From the NCBI RefSeq assembly GCF_025457605.1, contig NZ_JAMZFY010000001.1, forward strand, positions 1,674,001-1,738,000: DNA of 64,000 nt, given 5' to 3'. A program made the translations under genes and the position numbers. Position 1 is the first letter of the stretch. Each line of letters begins with the position of its first letter. Source of the DNA: Haloarcula laminariae (GTDB taxonomy: Archaea; Halobacteriota; Halobacteria; Halobacteriales; Haloarculaceae). The notes beneath the pieces are model-generated. The model was not told the origin of the DNA. It made no database searches and saw only the letters and a program-made list of their open reading frames with translations. This document shows, one piece after another, positions 18,145 to 27,330 of the stretch.

Positions 18145-18573
18145 ATGGCGACAATATCGTCGCGCTACCCAGTGGCCTCTTCCGGAGGTGAGCTCGCGCT
18201 CCGAACCGCCGGCGGCGTCTTCCTCGGCGTCGTGGCGGCTCTCGCGGTCGCCGCTATCGCCGGAGCACTCGGACTCGACCTCGGCGTAAGCGGGGCCCAG
18301 AGCCCCTTCGGCGCCGTCCCCATCGTGACCTCGACCGTCGTGTCCGGGGTCGGGGCCGCGGTCGCCTACGCCGCGATAGTTCGGTTCACCGACCGACCGG
18401 TACGGAACTTCACGGCGCTGTCGGCGGCCGTCTTCGTCGTGATGCTCGTCCCCGTCTTCGCCTTCGCGCCCTCGCTGGGGCTCACCGCGGTGGGACAGGC
18501 CGCGCTCGTCGCGATACACGCCGCGGTGGCCGTCCCGCTAGTGGCCTTCATCATCGGTGCGGTCCAGCTGTAA
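18145..18573 (+). CDS. Four-helix membrane protein (DUF6069-like)
   Basis: 142 residues from ATG 18145. Four hydrophobic helices (about residues 20-42, 55-76, 85-107 and 115-137) with almost no loops; the motif FTDRPVRNFTALSA lies between helices 2 and 3. It resembles small membrane proteins annotated DUF6069. An AT-rich ACTTTTTG about 30 bases above the start may be the promoter. Function unknown. Confidence 0.75.
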   Translation: MATISSRYPVASSGGELALRTAGGVFLGVVAALAVAAIAGALGLDLGVSGAQSPFGAVPIVTSTVVSGVGAAVAYAAIVRFTDRPVRNFTALSAAVFVVMLVPVFAFAPSLGLTAVGQAALVAIHAAVAVPLVAFIIGAVQL

Positions 18574-18639
18574 CGGTCTTTTCTCGACTACAGTGCCGGG
18601 AGCGGTAGCCTCTTGTCGCCCGGCCGCAATCGCCCGACC

Positions 18640-19926
18640 ATGGATATCACCATCGGCACGTCGACGGTCAAGGGCACCGCACAGGCCCCGCCGTCGAAGA
18701 GCTACACCCACCGGGCCCTTCTCGCCGCGGGCTACGCCGACGGCGCCACAGTCAGAGCGCCGCTGGTCAGCGCCGACACGAAGGCGACGATGCGCGCGGT
18801 GACTGCCTACGGCGGCAGCGTCGACCGCAGCGACGAGCAGGCCATCGAAGTCACTGGCTTCGCCGGGCGGCCCGAGACGCCCGACACCGTCATCGACTGC
18901 GCCAACAGCGGGACGACCATGCGGCTCGTGACCGCCACGGCCGCACTGCAGGACCGCCTGACGGTGCTGACGGGCGACGACTCGCTGCGGTCCCGGCCCC
19001 AGGGACCGTTGCTCGAAGCTATCGGCCAACTCGACGGCCGCGCGGAGAGCACGCGCGAGAACGGCCAGGCGCCGCTGGTCGTCGGCGGCGGCATCGACGG
19101 TGGAAGCGTCTCCATTCCGGGTGACGTCTCCTCACAGTACATCACCGCCCTGCTGATGGCCGGCGCTGTTACCGACGAGGGTATCGACATCGAACTGACG
19201 ACCGACCTCAAGTCCTCGCCGTACGTTGACATCACGCTCGAAGTGCTTTCGGACTACGGCGTCACGGCCGAGCGGACCGCCGACGGGTTCACCGTCGCAG
19301 GCGGCCAGTCCTACGACCCCGCCGACGGGGAGTACCACGTCCCCGGGGACTTCTCCTCTATCAGCTACCTGCTGGCGATGGGAGCGCTGGCCTCGCCGGA
19401 GGGGATGACGGTCACCTCGGCGGTCCCGAGCGCGCAGGGCGACACCGCCATCGTCGATATCCTCGACCGGATGGGCGCGACGCTCTCCTGGGACCGCGAG
19501 GCCGGCGAAATCGCGGTCGAGCAGAGCGAACTCTCGGGCATCGAGGTCGGCGTCGAGGACACGCCGGACCTGCTTCCAACTATCGCCACGCTGGGGGCGG
19601 CCGCCGACGGCGTCACCCGAATCACCGACGCCGAACACGTCCGCTACAAGGAGACGGACCGAGTCAGCGCGATGGCCGAGGAGCTGACCGAGATGGGCGC
19701 CCGCGTCGAGGAGAAGCAGGACGAACTCGTCGTCTACGGCGAGGACAGCAGTCTCGAAGGCGCCACCGTGGACGGCCGCGCGGACCACCGTATCATCATG
19801 TCCCTGGCCGTCGCCGGGCTCGTGGCCGACGGCGAGACCACCGTCACCGGTGCCGAACACGTCGACGTCTCGTTCCCGAACTTCTTCGACCTGCTGGAAT
19901 CGCTGGGCGGCGCCGTCGAGCGATAG
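18640..19926 (+). CDS. aroA: 3-phosphoshikimate 1-carboxyvinyltransferase (EPSP synthase)
   Basis: 428 residues from ATG 18640; an upstream in-frame TTG at 18613 would add nine unconserved residues. It transfers enolpyruvyl from PEP to shikimate 3-phosphate in aromatic amino acid synthesis. Substrate and PEP motifs are seen: [51 protein letters not shown] and the C-terminal RYKETDR. Another shikimate gene, aroC, lies 600 bases downstream with one unrelated minus-strand gene between them. Confidence 0.96.
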   Translation: MDITIGTSTVKGTAQAPPSKSYTHRALLAAGYADGATVRAPLVSADTKATMRAVTAYGGSVDRSDEQAIEVTGFAGRPETPDTVIDCANSGTTMRLVTATAALQDRLTVLTGDDSLRSRPQGPLLEAIGQLDGRAESTRENGQAPLVVGGGIDGGSVSIPGDVSSQYITALLMAGAVTDEGIDIELTTDLKSSPYVDITLEVLSDYGVTAERTADGFTVAGGQSYDPADGEYHVPGDFSSISYLLAMGALASPEGMTVTSAVPSAQGDTAIVDILDRMGATLSWDREAGEIAVEQSELSGIEVGVEDTPDLLPTIATLGAAADGVTRITDAEHVRYKETDRVSAMAEELTEMGARVEEKQDELVVYGEDSSLEGATVDGRADHRIIMSLAVAGLVADGETTVTGAEHVDVSFPNFFDLLESLGGAVER

Positions 19927-19933
19927 AGCGCCC

Positions 19934-20413
19934 CTACAGCTCCGTCCGGCGGTCGTATTCGCTCGTCGCTTCGAGTTCGTCGGGTGAGTACGCCATGTCG
20001 AGCGAGACGTCGATGTCCTTCTGCCGGCAGTAGTTGTGGAATCTGGCGAGCCCGCCGTAGTCCTCGAACTGCAGGACGAACTTCCAGGTGTCAGCGCCCC
20101 GCGCCGACAGAATCGTCGCTCCCGTCTCCCGGATTCCGTGCAGGAGGCTCTCGCCGTCGTCGGCCCACTCGATGCGGTACATCCCCTGATTGTTGACGAC
20201 GTCGACGGCGACCAGCCGCCTGACGTGCGGGCTCGTCCGGACCCGGCGCTCGAACTCCGGTAGCTGGACTCCCGCCACCCACAGATAGGGCATCACCTGG
20301 TTTGCGGCCGGGACCGCCCGCTCCAGTTCGACTTCGGCTCCGGGGTCCCGCGAGAGGACCCTCCCCAGGAGGAACTCGTCGGCGTCGACCGTCATGTGTG
20401 TGATGGCTGACAT
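19934..20413 (-). CDS. Bacterio-opsin-activator-type regulator, N-terminal domain only
   Basis: 159 residues. The domain (MTVDADEFLLGRVLSRDPGAEVELERAVP..MPYLWVAG, with WKFVLQFEDYGGLARFHNYCRQKDIDVSL) is the Bat-associated sensor-like domain of haloarchaeal HTH_10 regulators. Those proteins normally continue about 50 residues into a helix-turn-helix; here the frame stops at DRRTEL, eight bases from the end of aroA, and no HTH follows in any frame. A TATA-like AAATATACATAT fits leaderless expression from ATG 20413. It may be a truncated regulator or act through a partner. Confidence 0.75.
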   Translation of the reverse strand: MSAITHMTVDADEFLLGRVLSRDPGAEVELERAVPAANQVMPYLWVAGVQLPEFERRVRTSPHVRRLVAVDVVNNQGMYRIEWADDGESLLHGIRETGATILSARGADTWKFVLQFEDYGGLARFHNYCRQKDIDVSLDMAYSPDELEATSEYDRRTEL

Positions 20414-20522
20414 TCTGTGTCAGTAGCACGCCGGCCCATATGTATATTTCCCAACACTCTTCCCGTGGCCTGGGCCCCTATATCTACAAGGTTCAAATGT
20501 CCCCGCCCCCCACACGTTCCTA

Positions 20523-21722
20523 ATGAACGGCAACGAGTTCGGCCGGCTCTTCCGGCTGACCACCTACGGCGAGTCCCACGGGGAAGCGATGGGCTGTACG
20601 GTCTCGGGGGTCCCCGCGGGCGTGGAGCTCTCGGAGGAGGAGATACAGAAGGACCTCGACCGGCGCAAACCCGGCCAGTCGATGATTACGACTTCGCGGG
20701 GCGAACCGGACAAGGTGAAGCTCAACTCCGGCATCCAGGACGGCTACACCACGGGGACGCCAATCGGGATGGTCATCCAGAACAAGGACGCTCGCTCGGG
20801 CAAGTACGAGCCGTTCATCACGGCGCCCCGCCCGTCACACGGCGACTTCACCTACTCGGCGAAGTTCGGCACGCGCAACTGGGGCGGCGGCGGCCGCTCC
20901 TCGGCCCGCGAAACCGTCAACTGGGTCGCCGCCGGCGGCGTCGCCAAGCAGGTCCTCGAACAGTCCGACCACGACGTCACCATCAAGGCCCACGTCTGCC
21001 AAATCGGCGACGTAGTTGCCGACGACGTGACCTTCGAGGAGATGCTCGAACACAGCGAGGAGAACGAGGTCCGCTGTGCGGACCCCGACGCCGCCGAAGA
21101 GATGCGCGACCTCGCGGACAAGTACCAGAAGGAGGGCGACTCCATCGGCGGCGCCATCTACTTCGAGTGCCGCGGCGTCCCCCGCGGGCTGGGCGCGCCC
21201 CGCTTCGACTCGGTTCCGTCGCGGCTCGGCCAGGCGATGTACTCCATCCCCGCCGTCACGGACTTCGAACTGGGCATCGGCCGCGAGGCCCGCACCGCCA
21301 CCGGGTCGGAGTACACCGAGGACTGGGAGTTCGGCGAGGACGGCACGCCGACCCCGGTCGGGAACGACCACGGCGGCCTCCAGGGCGGAATCACGACCGG
21401 CGACCCCATCTCCGGCGAGGTGACCTGGCACGCGCCTGTCTCCTTCCCCAAGACCCAGAAGACCGTCGACTGGGAGACCGGCGAACAGAAGGAGATAACG
21501 GTGACGGGCCGCCACGACCCCGTCCTGCCGCCCCGCGCCGTCCCGGTCGTCGAGGCGATGCTCTACTGCACCGTCCTCGACTTCATGCTGCTTGGCGGTC
21601 GCATCAACCCCGACAGACTCGACGGCCGGGCGGGCGAGTACGACACCGACTACCACCCGTCCAGCCCGCAGAACGACCCCGAGGACGCCGACACGCACGC
21701 GAAAACCGTCGACGAGGACTGA
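20523..21722 (+). CDS. aroC: Chorismate synthase
   Basis: 399 residues. Converts EPSP to chorismate with reduced FMN. Signatures: RLTTYGESHGEAMGCTVSGVPAG at the N-terminus, RRKPGQS (in DRRKPGQSMITTSR), GGGRSSARETVNWVAAG and GNDHGGLQGGITTGDPI. The length suits the archaeal and bacterial form. A TATA element (CTATATCT, 20478-20485) predicts a start near 20508. The following UDG-family gene begins three bases after the stop, so the two are probably cotranscribed. Confidence 0.96.
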   Translation: MNGNEFGRLFRLTTYGESHGEAMGCTVSGVPAGVELSEEEIQKDLDRRKPGQSMITTSRGEPDKVKLNSGIQDGYTTGTPIGMVIQNKDARSGKYEPFITAPRPSHGDFTYSAKFGTRNWGGGGRSSARETVNWVAAGGVAKQVLEQSDHDVTIKAHVCQIGDVVADDVTFEEMLEHSEENEVRCADPDAAEEMRDLADKYQKEGDSIGGAIYFECRGVPRGLGAPRFDSVPSRLGQAMYSIPAVTDFELGIGREARTATGSEYTEDWEFGEDGTPTPVGNDHGGLQGGITTGDPISGEVTWHAPVSFPKTQKTVDWETGEQKEITVTGRHDPVLPPRAVPVVEAMLYCTVLDFMLLGGRINPDRLDGRAGEYDTDYHPSSPQNDPEDADTHAKTVDED

Positions 21723-21725
21723 CCG

Positions 21726-22352
21726 ATGGACGCCAACCAGGAGTCGATGTCGAACCCCTTCGGCATGGACGAGCAGTGCCAGAACTGCCCTGAGCTCTGT
21801 GAGACCCGGGAGAACGTCGTCCACGGCTACGGCGACGTGGGCGCGGAGTTCATCGTCCTCGGTGACTCCCCCGCCGAAGGCGCTGACGAGTCGGGAATCC
21901 CCTTCACCGACGAGCGCGAGCGGGAACTGCTCGACATCCTCGATGCCGTCGACATGGTCGAGGACCCCGACGCCGACGAGCCGGAACTGAAGAACACCTT
22001 CCTGACCTACGTCACCCGCTGTCGCCACCCCGAGCGCCCGGCGACCGACGACGAGGTGGTCAACTGCGAGCCGTATCTCAACAGCGAGATACGGATGATA
22101 AATCCAGAGCTGCTGCTCCCGGTGGGCCAGCGCCCACTCGAAGAGCTTGCCTTCGAGTACACCACACTCAGCGAGGACGAACTCGACATCGAGGAGCGCC
22201 ACGCGACGACAATCCGGGGCCGGGGCTTCGAGATTCTGCCGATGCTGCCGCCGACCGACCAGACGGACGAGGAACGGACCGCCTTCCTCGACCACTTCAG
22301 CGACGTACTCGGACAGGACTACCGCCAGACGAAGGGTCGGCGGGGTCGCTGA
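21726..22352 (+). CDS. Uracil-DNA glycosylase superfamily protein
   Basis: 208 residues. Four cysteines in the places of family 4 UDG cluster ligands (CQNC near residues 18-21, VTRC and VNC in the middle) suggest a 4Fe-4S cluster. Motif 1 appears as VLGDSPAEGADESGIPF, in place of GEAPGxxEDxxGxPF, and PELLLPVGQRPLEEL is the usual third strand and helix. Motif 2 (HPS) is replaced by LPPTDQT, so glycosylase activity is uncertain. It follows aroC directly. The stop codon lies inside a 37-bp tandem repeat. Confidence 0.75.
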   Translation: MDANQESMSNPFGMDEQCQNCPELCETRENVVHGYGDVGAEFIVLGDSPAEGADESGIPFTDERERELLDILDAVDMVEDPDADEPELKNTFLTYVTRCRHPERPATDDEVVNCEPYLNSEIRMINPELLLPVGQRPLEELAFEYTTLSEDELDIEERHATTIRGRGFEILPMLPPTDQTDEERTAFLDHFSDVLGQDYRQTKGRRGR

Positions 22353-22427
22353 CGACCGACGGCAGCGGTCAGTCCGTCGGGGTCGCTGACGACCGGCGGC
22401 AGCGGTCAGTCCGCCGGGGTCGCTGAC
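22341..22427. repeat. 37-bp tandem repeat, 2.3 copies
   Basis: Units begin at 22341, 22378 and 22415 with CGGGGTCGCTGAC; the first two full units differ at two positions (A/G in CGACGG/CGGCGG and T/C in CCGT/CCGC). The first unit contains the UDG-gene stop codon and the array runs up to the stop of the next, convergent gene. Confidence 0.85.
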
Positions 22428-22432
22428 TCCTC

Positions 22433-22945
22433 TCAGTCCGTGAGTTCGTCGGGAGCGGTGAGCACGTCGTACTCGCTGGCGGCCCGCAGCCGTTGTTGAG
22501 CGTCCTTGCGGTACCGGGTCGCCCGGTCTGCATCGCCCTTTTCGCTGGCGTAGGTGGCCCCGGAAAGCCACTCGACGGCCTGCCAGAGGCATGTCGCCTT
22601 CTTCCGTGCGCGCTCGCAGTCCTCGCGGACCGCCTCGCTGTCGGCCCGCGTCACCGCCGCGGTAAAGCGGTCGACGCTGTCCTCTAGCTCGCCGGCCGCG
22701 TCGTCGAACCCGCCGCGGGCCAGCGTCGTGTGGCCCGACTCGAACCGCTCCAACGCTTCGGTCGTCCGTCGGCGGCCCTCGACGTATGTCGCGTGGCCGA
22801 CGCGGTACTCCCGCTTGGCGGCCGCGTCGCCGTGGGGCGACGCCACCTGTTCGCACTCCGAACAGACCACCGTCGGTCGGTCCCCGCCCGCGACTCGGAA
22901 GACGGTCCCACAGCCCTCACACCGGTATGTCTCGGTCTGTTGCAT
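22433..22945 (-). CDS. Zinc-ribbon plus helical-domain protein
   Basis: 170 residues. An N-terminal zinc ribbon (YRCEGCGTVFRV..VVCSECEQV, two CxxC pairs) is joined to an alpha-helical region (about residues 45-165) rich in charged residues and Arg/Glu heptads, like a helical repeat. Unknown function; may bind nucleic acid or protein. TATA-like GTATAGTA sits about 25 bases above the ATG at 22945, so expression is probably leaderless. Confidence 0.7.
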   Translation of the reverse strand: MQQTETYRCEGCGTVFRVAGGDRPTVVCSECEQVASPHGDAAAKREYRVGHATYVEGRRRTTEALERFESGHTTLARGGFDDAAGELEDSVDRFTAAVTRADSEAVREDCERARKKATCLWQAVEWLSGATYASEKGDADRATRYRKDAQQRLRAASEYDVLTAPDELTD

Positions 22946-23045
22946 TCGTCCCCATCCCCTGCGTTACTATACACTGGGTTGACAGTATGTAAATAAGTGT
23001 TGCTAGCGCGTCCCAGAGTGAGCCGTGGTCGCGCCAGCCCGGCCG

Positions 23046-23471
23046 TCACCGCGGACTCCACTCCTCTCGGACCGCCTCGATAGCCGTCGCTTTCTCCCGG
23101 ATTGCCGGGAACTCCCAGACGATGTCGGTCAGGGTCACGATACCCACCATATCGACCCCGTCCAGTACGGGGACCTTCTTGACGCCTTCGTCGGCCATCA
23201 GCCGGGCAACGGTCCCGACCGCGGTCGACGGCGTCGTGGTGACGGCCAGCCGGTTGGCCGCGTCCCGAACGTCGATGGCGGCGAGGGGACGACCCGTGTC
23301 CCGCGCGGCCCGCAGCGCGTCCGATTCGGTGAGGATGCCGAGCGGGTCCCCCTCCTCGACGACGATGACCGAGCCGACGCCCGCACCGAGCAATCTGTCG
23401 ACGGCCTCGTCAAGCGTCGACTCGACGTCGACGGTGACCACCGCCGTCGACATGAGTTTGCGGACTTGCAT
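23046..23471 (-). CDS. CBS-domain pair protein
   Basis: 141 residues made of two CBS domains: VRKLMSTAVVTVDVESTLDEAVDRLLGAGVGSVIVVEEGDPLGILTESD and a second with VGTVARLMADEGVKKVPVLDGVDMVGIVTLTDIV. CBS pairs bind adenosyl nucleotides and act as energy or ionic sensors. There is no attached effector domain and no obvious partner nearby, so the sensed ligand and target are unknown. Confidence 0.9.
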   Translation of the reverse strand: MQVRKLMSTAVVTVDVESTLDEAVDRLLGAGVGSVIVVEEGDPLGILTESDALRAARDTGRPLAAIDVRDAANRLAVTTTPSTAVGTVARLMADEGVKKVPVLDGVDMVGIVTLTDIVWEFPAIREKATAIEAVREEWSPR

Positions 23472-23551
23472 ACCGAAACATTGGTACGCAATCCCAAAGG
23501 TCGTCCGGCGAGTCCGGAACCGACTAACCGTCGTCGTCCCGAAGGGGACCT

Positions 23552-24283
23552 ATGACCACCGTTGCTGTACTGGCGGACCCGCCCGTCGAAGGGCACGTTC
23601 TGCCGGAGCTAGCCGACGGACCGCTCGATGAATCGGAAGCGGCGGCGCTGTACATGGCGATGCTCGCCGACGTCTGTCGCGCCGTGGAGTCCAGCGGCGC
23701 CGAGTTGCTGGTGAACTACCGGCCCGAAGAACAGGCCCCCGACGGCGTCGACCCCGAGCAGGCGGTCCGTGAGCCACTCGACGAGGCGCTCCAGGCGCCC
23801 GACAACGCTCGCTACGAGGTTCAGGTCGGGTCGTCTCACGCGGCCCGCGTCGGCAACACCGTCACGCACCTGCTGGAGCGCGAGGACGTCAACACCGTGG
23901 CCTCGGTCGAACCCACGGCCGGCCTGTTGACCCGACAGCTCGTCGACAGCGCCGCGATGAAACTCCGCTCCGCCGGCGTCGTGCTCGGCCCGTCGACCGA
24001 GGGACGGGTCTACTACGCGGGGTTCGCCGAGCCCGTTGACTTCGAGGGCGCGTACGCGACCCCGGCCGTCCAGACGCTCACCGAGCGGGCCACAGACGCC
24101 GACCTCGGTGCGGACTTCCTCCCGTCGGCACCGGTCGTCGAGACGCCCGCGGACCTCCGGACCGTCGTCCCGCTGCTTCGCGCCCGCCACCGGGCCGAAC
24201 GAGTCGTGCCGCCCCGGACGACCGCGCTGATACACGAGCTCGGGCTGCGCGTGACGGCCGACGACGAACTGGTCCGCGACTAA
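23552..24283 (+). CDS. DUF2064 (nucleotidyl/glycosyltransferase-like) protein
   Basis: 243 residues. The layout follows DUF2064 proteins: VAVLADPPVEGHVLPELADGPLDESEAAALYMAMLADV at the N-terminus and GVVLGPSTEGRVYYAGFAEPVDF where the family has GPSxDGGYYLLGL. The N-terminal KTRL-type substrate motif is missing (EGHVLPEL instead), so it may be an inactive or divergent member of the GT-A-like fold. The gene is 42 bases upstream of tRNA-Ser on the same strand. Confidence 0.65.
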   Translation: MTTVAVLADPPVEGHVLPELADGPLDESEAAALYMAMLADVCRAVESSGAELLVNYRPEEQAPDGVDPEQAVREPLDEALQAPDNARYEVQVGSSHAARVGNTVTHLLEREDVNTVASVEPTAGLLTRQLVDSAAMKLRSAGVVLGPSTEGRVYYAGFAEPVDFEGAYATPAVQTLTERATDADLGADFLPSAPVVETPADLRTVVPLLRARHRAERVVPPRTTALIHELGLRVTADDELVRD

Positions 24284-24323
24284 CCGACAGGCCTTAGGGC
24301 AGACCCCTGTAACCACCGCCTGC

Positions 24324-24407
24324 GGTGGGGTGGCAGAGCGGCCTATTGCGCCTGCCTTGAAAGCAGGTATCCTCACGGATTCCTGGGTTCAAATCCCAGC
24401 CCCACCG
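24324..24407 (+). tRNA. tRNA-Ser (anticodon UGA)
   Basis: A class II tRNA of 84 bases. Acceptor GGTGGGG pairs with CCCCACC followed by G. The anticodon stem CCTGC/GCAGG encloses CTTGAAA, giving anticodon TGA. A long variable arm (TATCCTCACGGATT) and the T arm CTGGG-TTCAAAT-CCCAG follow. CCA is not encoded. The exact 5' end could shift by one base. Confidence 0.93.
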
Positions 24408-24553
24408 TCTTGCTCCGAACACATTGGCGAGGAGCAGTGCGCGTACGCTGGCGGTTTGAAGCCGCCGAACCACATCTCCGTGAGTGTCAACAGCGGTGAC
24501 TTATTCCACCCACCGGGAGGATTTATATAACTGGTCCGGCTGACAACATACAG

Positions 24554-25936
24554 ATGCAGCCCACAGATTGGTCTCCAACAGAGCGCGGGCATCGTGTACT
24601 CGCCTTCGGTCTGGTCGTCCTCCTCCTCGGCTCCATGGCGTCCGTTGCGGCGGCTAACTCGGCCTTCGGCGTCCGGAAAGCGGAGGTGTCGGCGACGACT
24701 GCGACCGTCGGCGAGAACATCACAGTGACCGGCGAGGTAGTGAACGTCGGCGACCAGGGCGGCGGGTTCACGTTCGAGTTCAAGCGTAACGGAACCAGAT
24801 ACGGGACGAGATGGACTACCTTCGAGTCCCAACGAGTCCAGGGTATCGGGCCCGACGAACGCCGGACGGCCAACGCGACAATCCAGTTCGACGAGCCGGG
24901 GACCTACGCACTCAGGGTCAACGACAGGAAGGCTGGCGTCGTCACGGTGGTCGCCTCGCGGGCCCGCGTCGCGTCGGAAACCGACACGCAGCGCCGCCTC
25001 GACGTGAAGGCGAGTGGTGTCTCGGCGAGCGAATCGGTCGACCTGGATATCCCGCCGTCCAACCGTTCGGTCGCGCTGCAGCGCTGGTCGACGACGACCG
25101 GACAGTCGTCGTTCCAGCAGTATCTTACCGAGTACACGAACGCCTCCGAAACGCCGGAAAACGTATCGTGGCCGGCGCAGGCCACCCTGTTCGGTGTGGT
25201 CGACTTCGAGAGCGAGGACGGCTTCGAATCGTCGACCATGCGGATCGGCGTCAGCGACGCCGTGATTGCGAACTCGGCCCTTGCGCGCGACGAGGTGACG
25301 GTGTATGAGCGCGACGGCGCGGCCTGGGAGCCGCTGTCGACGAGTGTCGCGGCCGACGGCGCCAACCGGACGGTGTACGAGGCGACAGCGACGCGCGGCA
25401 CGAGCTACGCAGTGGGCCGTATCGACCCGAGCATCTCCGTCGAGAACACGTCGTACGGGTCGTCGGTGCGGGGCAACAGCGCACAGCTGTCTGTCAACGT
25501 CCGGTTGCGAAACCACGGGGCCGTCGCGGGCACGTACCGCGGTGAGATGCGGGTCAACGGCGAGACGGTGAACACCACGACGGTGACGGTTCCGGCGAAC
25601 GGGACCGCGGACGCCACTATCTCCCACAGCGTGACCGAGCCCGGTCAGTACCGGCTCGCGGTCAACGAGACCAGCGTCGGCTCCGTGTTCATCCCCTCCG
25701 AACAGTTCGACGACGCACAACAGACCGGCACGGCAGCGACGGGGGGCGGGCCGATAGTGGGCGGCGGTGACGACCCACTTCCGGACGCCGTCCCTGCGAC
25801 CGTCCTGGGTGTCAACACGGTGTATCTCGTCGGCGGTCTCGTCATCGCGCTGGGCGCGTTCGTCGTCATCCTGCTCCTGTTGCGCGGGGGCGGCGACGGC
25901 GGGGGCGGTCGCCCGGACGACTTCGACCCCTGGTAG
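24554..25936 (+). CDS. Secreted, membrane-anchored surface protein with CARDB-like domains
   Basis: 460 residues. A signal peptide (hydrophobic core LAFGLVVLLLGSMASVAAA, about residues 17-35) is followed by a CARDB-like beta domain (VRKAEVSATTATVGENITVTGEVVNVGDQG), a middle region with VTVYERDGAAWEPLSTSV as in PGF-pre-PGF domains, a second CARDB-like domain (SISVENTSYGSSV..VNVRLRNHG) and a C-terminal helix (TVYLVGGLVIALGAFVVILLLL) with a Gly-rich tail. Probably displayed outside the cell and N-glycosylated (several NxT/S). TATA at 24522-24530 predicts a leaderless message at ATG 24554. Confidence 0.8.
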   Translation: MQPTDWSPTERGHRVLAFGLVVLLLGSMASVAAANSAFGVRKAEVSATTATVGENITVTGEVVNVGDQGGGFTFEFKRNGTRYGTRWTTFESQRVQGIGPDERRTANATIQFDEPGTYALRVNDRKAGVVTVVASRARVASETDTQRRLDVKASGVSASESVDLDIPPSNRSVALQRWSTTTGQSSFQQYLTEYTNASETPENVSWPAQATLFGVVDFESEDGFESSTMRIGVSDAVIANSALARDEVTVYERDGAAWEPLSTSVAADGANRTVYEATATRGTSYAVGRIDPSISVENTSYGSSVRGNSAQLSVNVRLRNHGAVAGTYRGEMRVNGETVNTTTVTVPANGTADATISHSVTEPGQYRLAVNETSVGSVFIPSEQFDDAQQTGTAATGGGPIVGGGDDPLPDAVPATVLGVNTVYLVGGLVIALGAFVVILLLLRGGGDGGGGRPDDFDPW

Positions 25937-25981
25937 CCCCGGAGAGCAACCCTTTTTGTGCCAGTGTCCCGAGGACCGGAT

Positions 25982-26281
25982 ATGGAGTGGCCACACGACC
26001 CCGACGGTGAAGAGGGAAGCGAGGGCCGGCGCAAGTACGGACACGCCATCCTCGCGAAGAAGATAGACGAAGACGAGGACTTCCCGCTCTCTGCCGAGGA
26101 GTACGTCTCGGCGTACGGCGACCACCCCGTCCGAATCGACTACGAGACGGTCGTCAGCGTCGCGGACATCTTCGACCACGTCGACGAATCGGAGTTCGCG
26201 GACTTCCCCGAGTTCCACCGGGCGCTCGGCGAAGCGCTCCGCGAGGCGGACCTGTGGCCGTACCGGCTGCAACACGCCTGA
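25982..26281 (+). CDS. Small conserved haloarchaeal protein (DUF5785-like)
   Basis: 99 residues, strongly acidic. The start WPHDPDGEEGSEGRRKYG followed by ILAKKIDEDEDFPLSAEEYV and VSVADIFDHVDESEFAD matches a haloarchaeal family I recall as DUF5785; no function is known. Cytosolic, no cysteine. The ATG follows GGAT 44 bases after the previous stop. Confidence 0.7.
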   Translation: MEWPHDPDGEEGSEGRRKYGHAILAKKIDEDEDFPLSAEEYVSAYGDHPVRIDYETVVSVADIFDHVDESEFADFPEFHRALGEALREADLWPYRLQHA

Positions 26282-26406
26282 TACGGGACGCCGTCGCTCG
26301 CCTCCACGGGCGAAATCATCCGGCCAGTGACATCAGAGCCGAACGCTAGCGCTCCGTGCGACCCTGTTTCGATACATCAATACCGGTCGGGTCCTAAACG
26401 TCGGTA

Positions 26407-27168
26407 GTGACGAACACGCAGGTAACGCACATCCAGATCGACAACTACGGCCCGTGGACAGTGACGCCCGAGCCGCGCCGCGAAGTCGACCTCCAGACGC
26501 TGCAATCGCGGCTGTACGCCGACCTCGCGCAGCTGTTCGGCAACCGGGACGGCTACATCTTCTTCTCGCGGTTCGACAACATGATCGCCGTGAGCAACGG
26601 GCTCGACGAGGCCGACCACGCGCTCATCCAGGAGTCCATCGGGAACCGCTACCCCGTGACGATGAGCCTCTCGGTCGCGACGGGGACGACGCCGGTGTCG
26701 GCGCTCGGAACGGCCACCGAACAGCTCCAGGCGGCCGGTAGTGCACAGGACGAGGGTCGCCGTGAGGTCTTGCGCGGCCAGACCATCGAGGAGGAGTTCC
26801 GGACCGAGTCGGACGTCCAGCTGGCCCACTTCGACGTCGACGACGCGACGGAGAAGTACACCGACCAGCTCAACGAGTTCGACACGTTCATCCAGATAGA
26901 ACAGGGCTACGCCGCGCTCATGAAGTACATGCGGGAGGCCCACGATTCGCTCTCCTTCTTCGTTGGCGGGGACAACGTCATCGCGGTGTGTCCCGACCTC
27001 GACGAGGCGGCCTACCGGGACGCCTGTACCCACGTCAGGGAGGCAGTCGACGTCGAGCTCAAGGTCGGCGTCGGTCGTGCGCGGGCGCCCGCCGATGCCG
27101 GCATGGACGCGAAACACGCGCTCGAAGAGTGCCGGGCCGAGGGAACGACAGTGGTGTTCAAAGAGTAG
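26407..27168 (+). CDS. gch3: GTP cyclohydrolase III (IIa)
   Basis: 253 residues from GTG 26407. Opens GTP to a formylamino-pyrimidine, the archaeal first step towards riboflavin/FAD and the deazaflavin F420. The two tandem palm-like (GGDN-type) halves are visible: IQIDNYGPWTVTPEPRRE and GYIFFSRFDNMIAVSNG, then GYAALMKYMREAHDSLSFFVGGDNVIAVCPDL, the last carrying the metal-binding FFVGGDN. Length is that of the archaeal family. Adjacent genes are unrelated. Confidence 0.92.
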   Translation: MTNTQVTHIQIDNYGPWTVTPEPRREVDLQTLQSRLYADLAQLFGNRDGYIFFSRFDNMIAVSNGLDEADHALIQESIGNRYPVTMSLSVATGTTPVSALGTATEQLQAAGSAQDEGRREVLRGQTIEEEFRTESDVQLAHFDVDDATEKYTDQLNEFDTFIQIEQGYAALMKYMREAHDSLSFFVGGDNVIAVCPDLDEAAYRDACTHVREAVDVELKVGVGRARAPADAGMDAKHALEECRAEGTTVVFKE

Positions 27169-27330
27169 CATAGCCGAAGGAAGGGAAATTGCGACAGGCG
27201 GGCGTGGTGACCAGCGGGCCGCCGGCGACAGCGGGTCCCGTCAGCGGACACACGCCGTTGGTATTCGGTAGCACGCATCATAACCCTGTCGGAGGTAGCT
27301 TTTAGACGGCTTCGTGCCATACGTTCACGC

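Noticed and set aside
20497-20523. Eight-codon upstream ORF whose TAA overlaps the aroC ATG
   Set aside because: The TATA box at 20478-20485 predicts transcription starting downstream of its ATG, and its codons are not Trp, Phe or Tyr.
20835-22856. Minus-strand frame of 673 codons opposite aroC and the UDG-family gene
   Set aside because: Arg/Val-rich shadow of two well-supported plus-strand genes.
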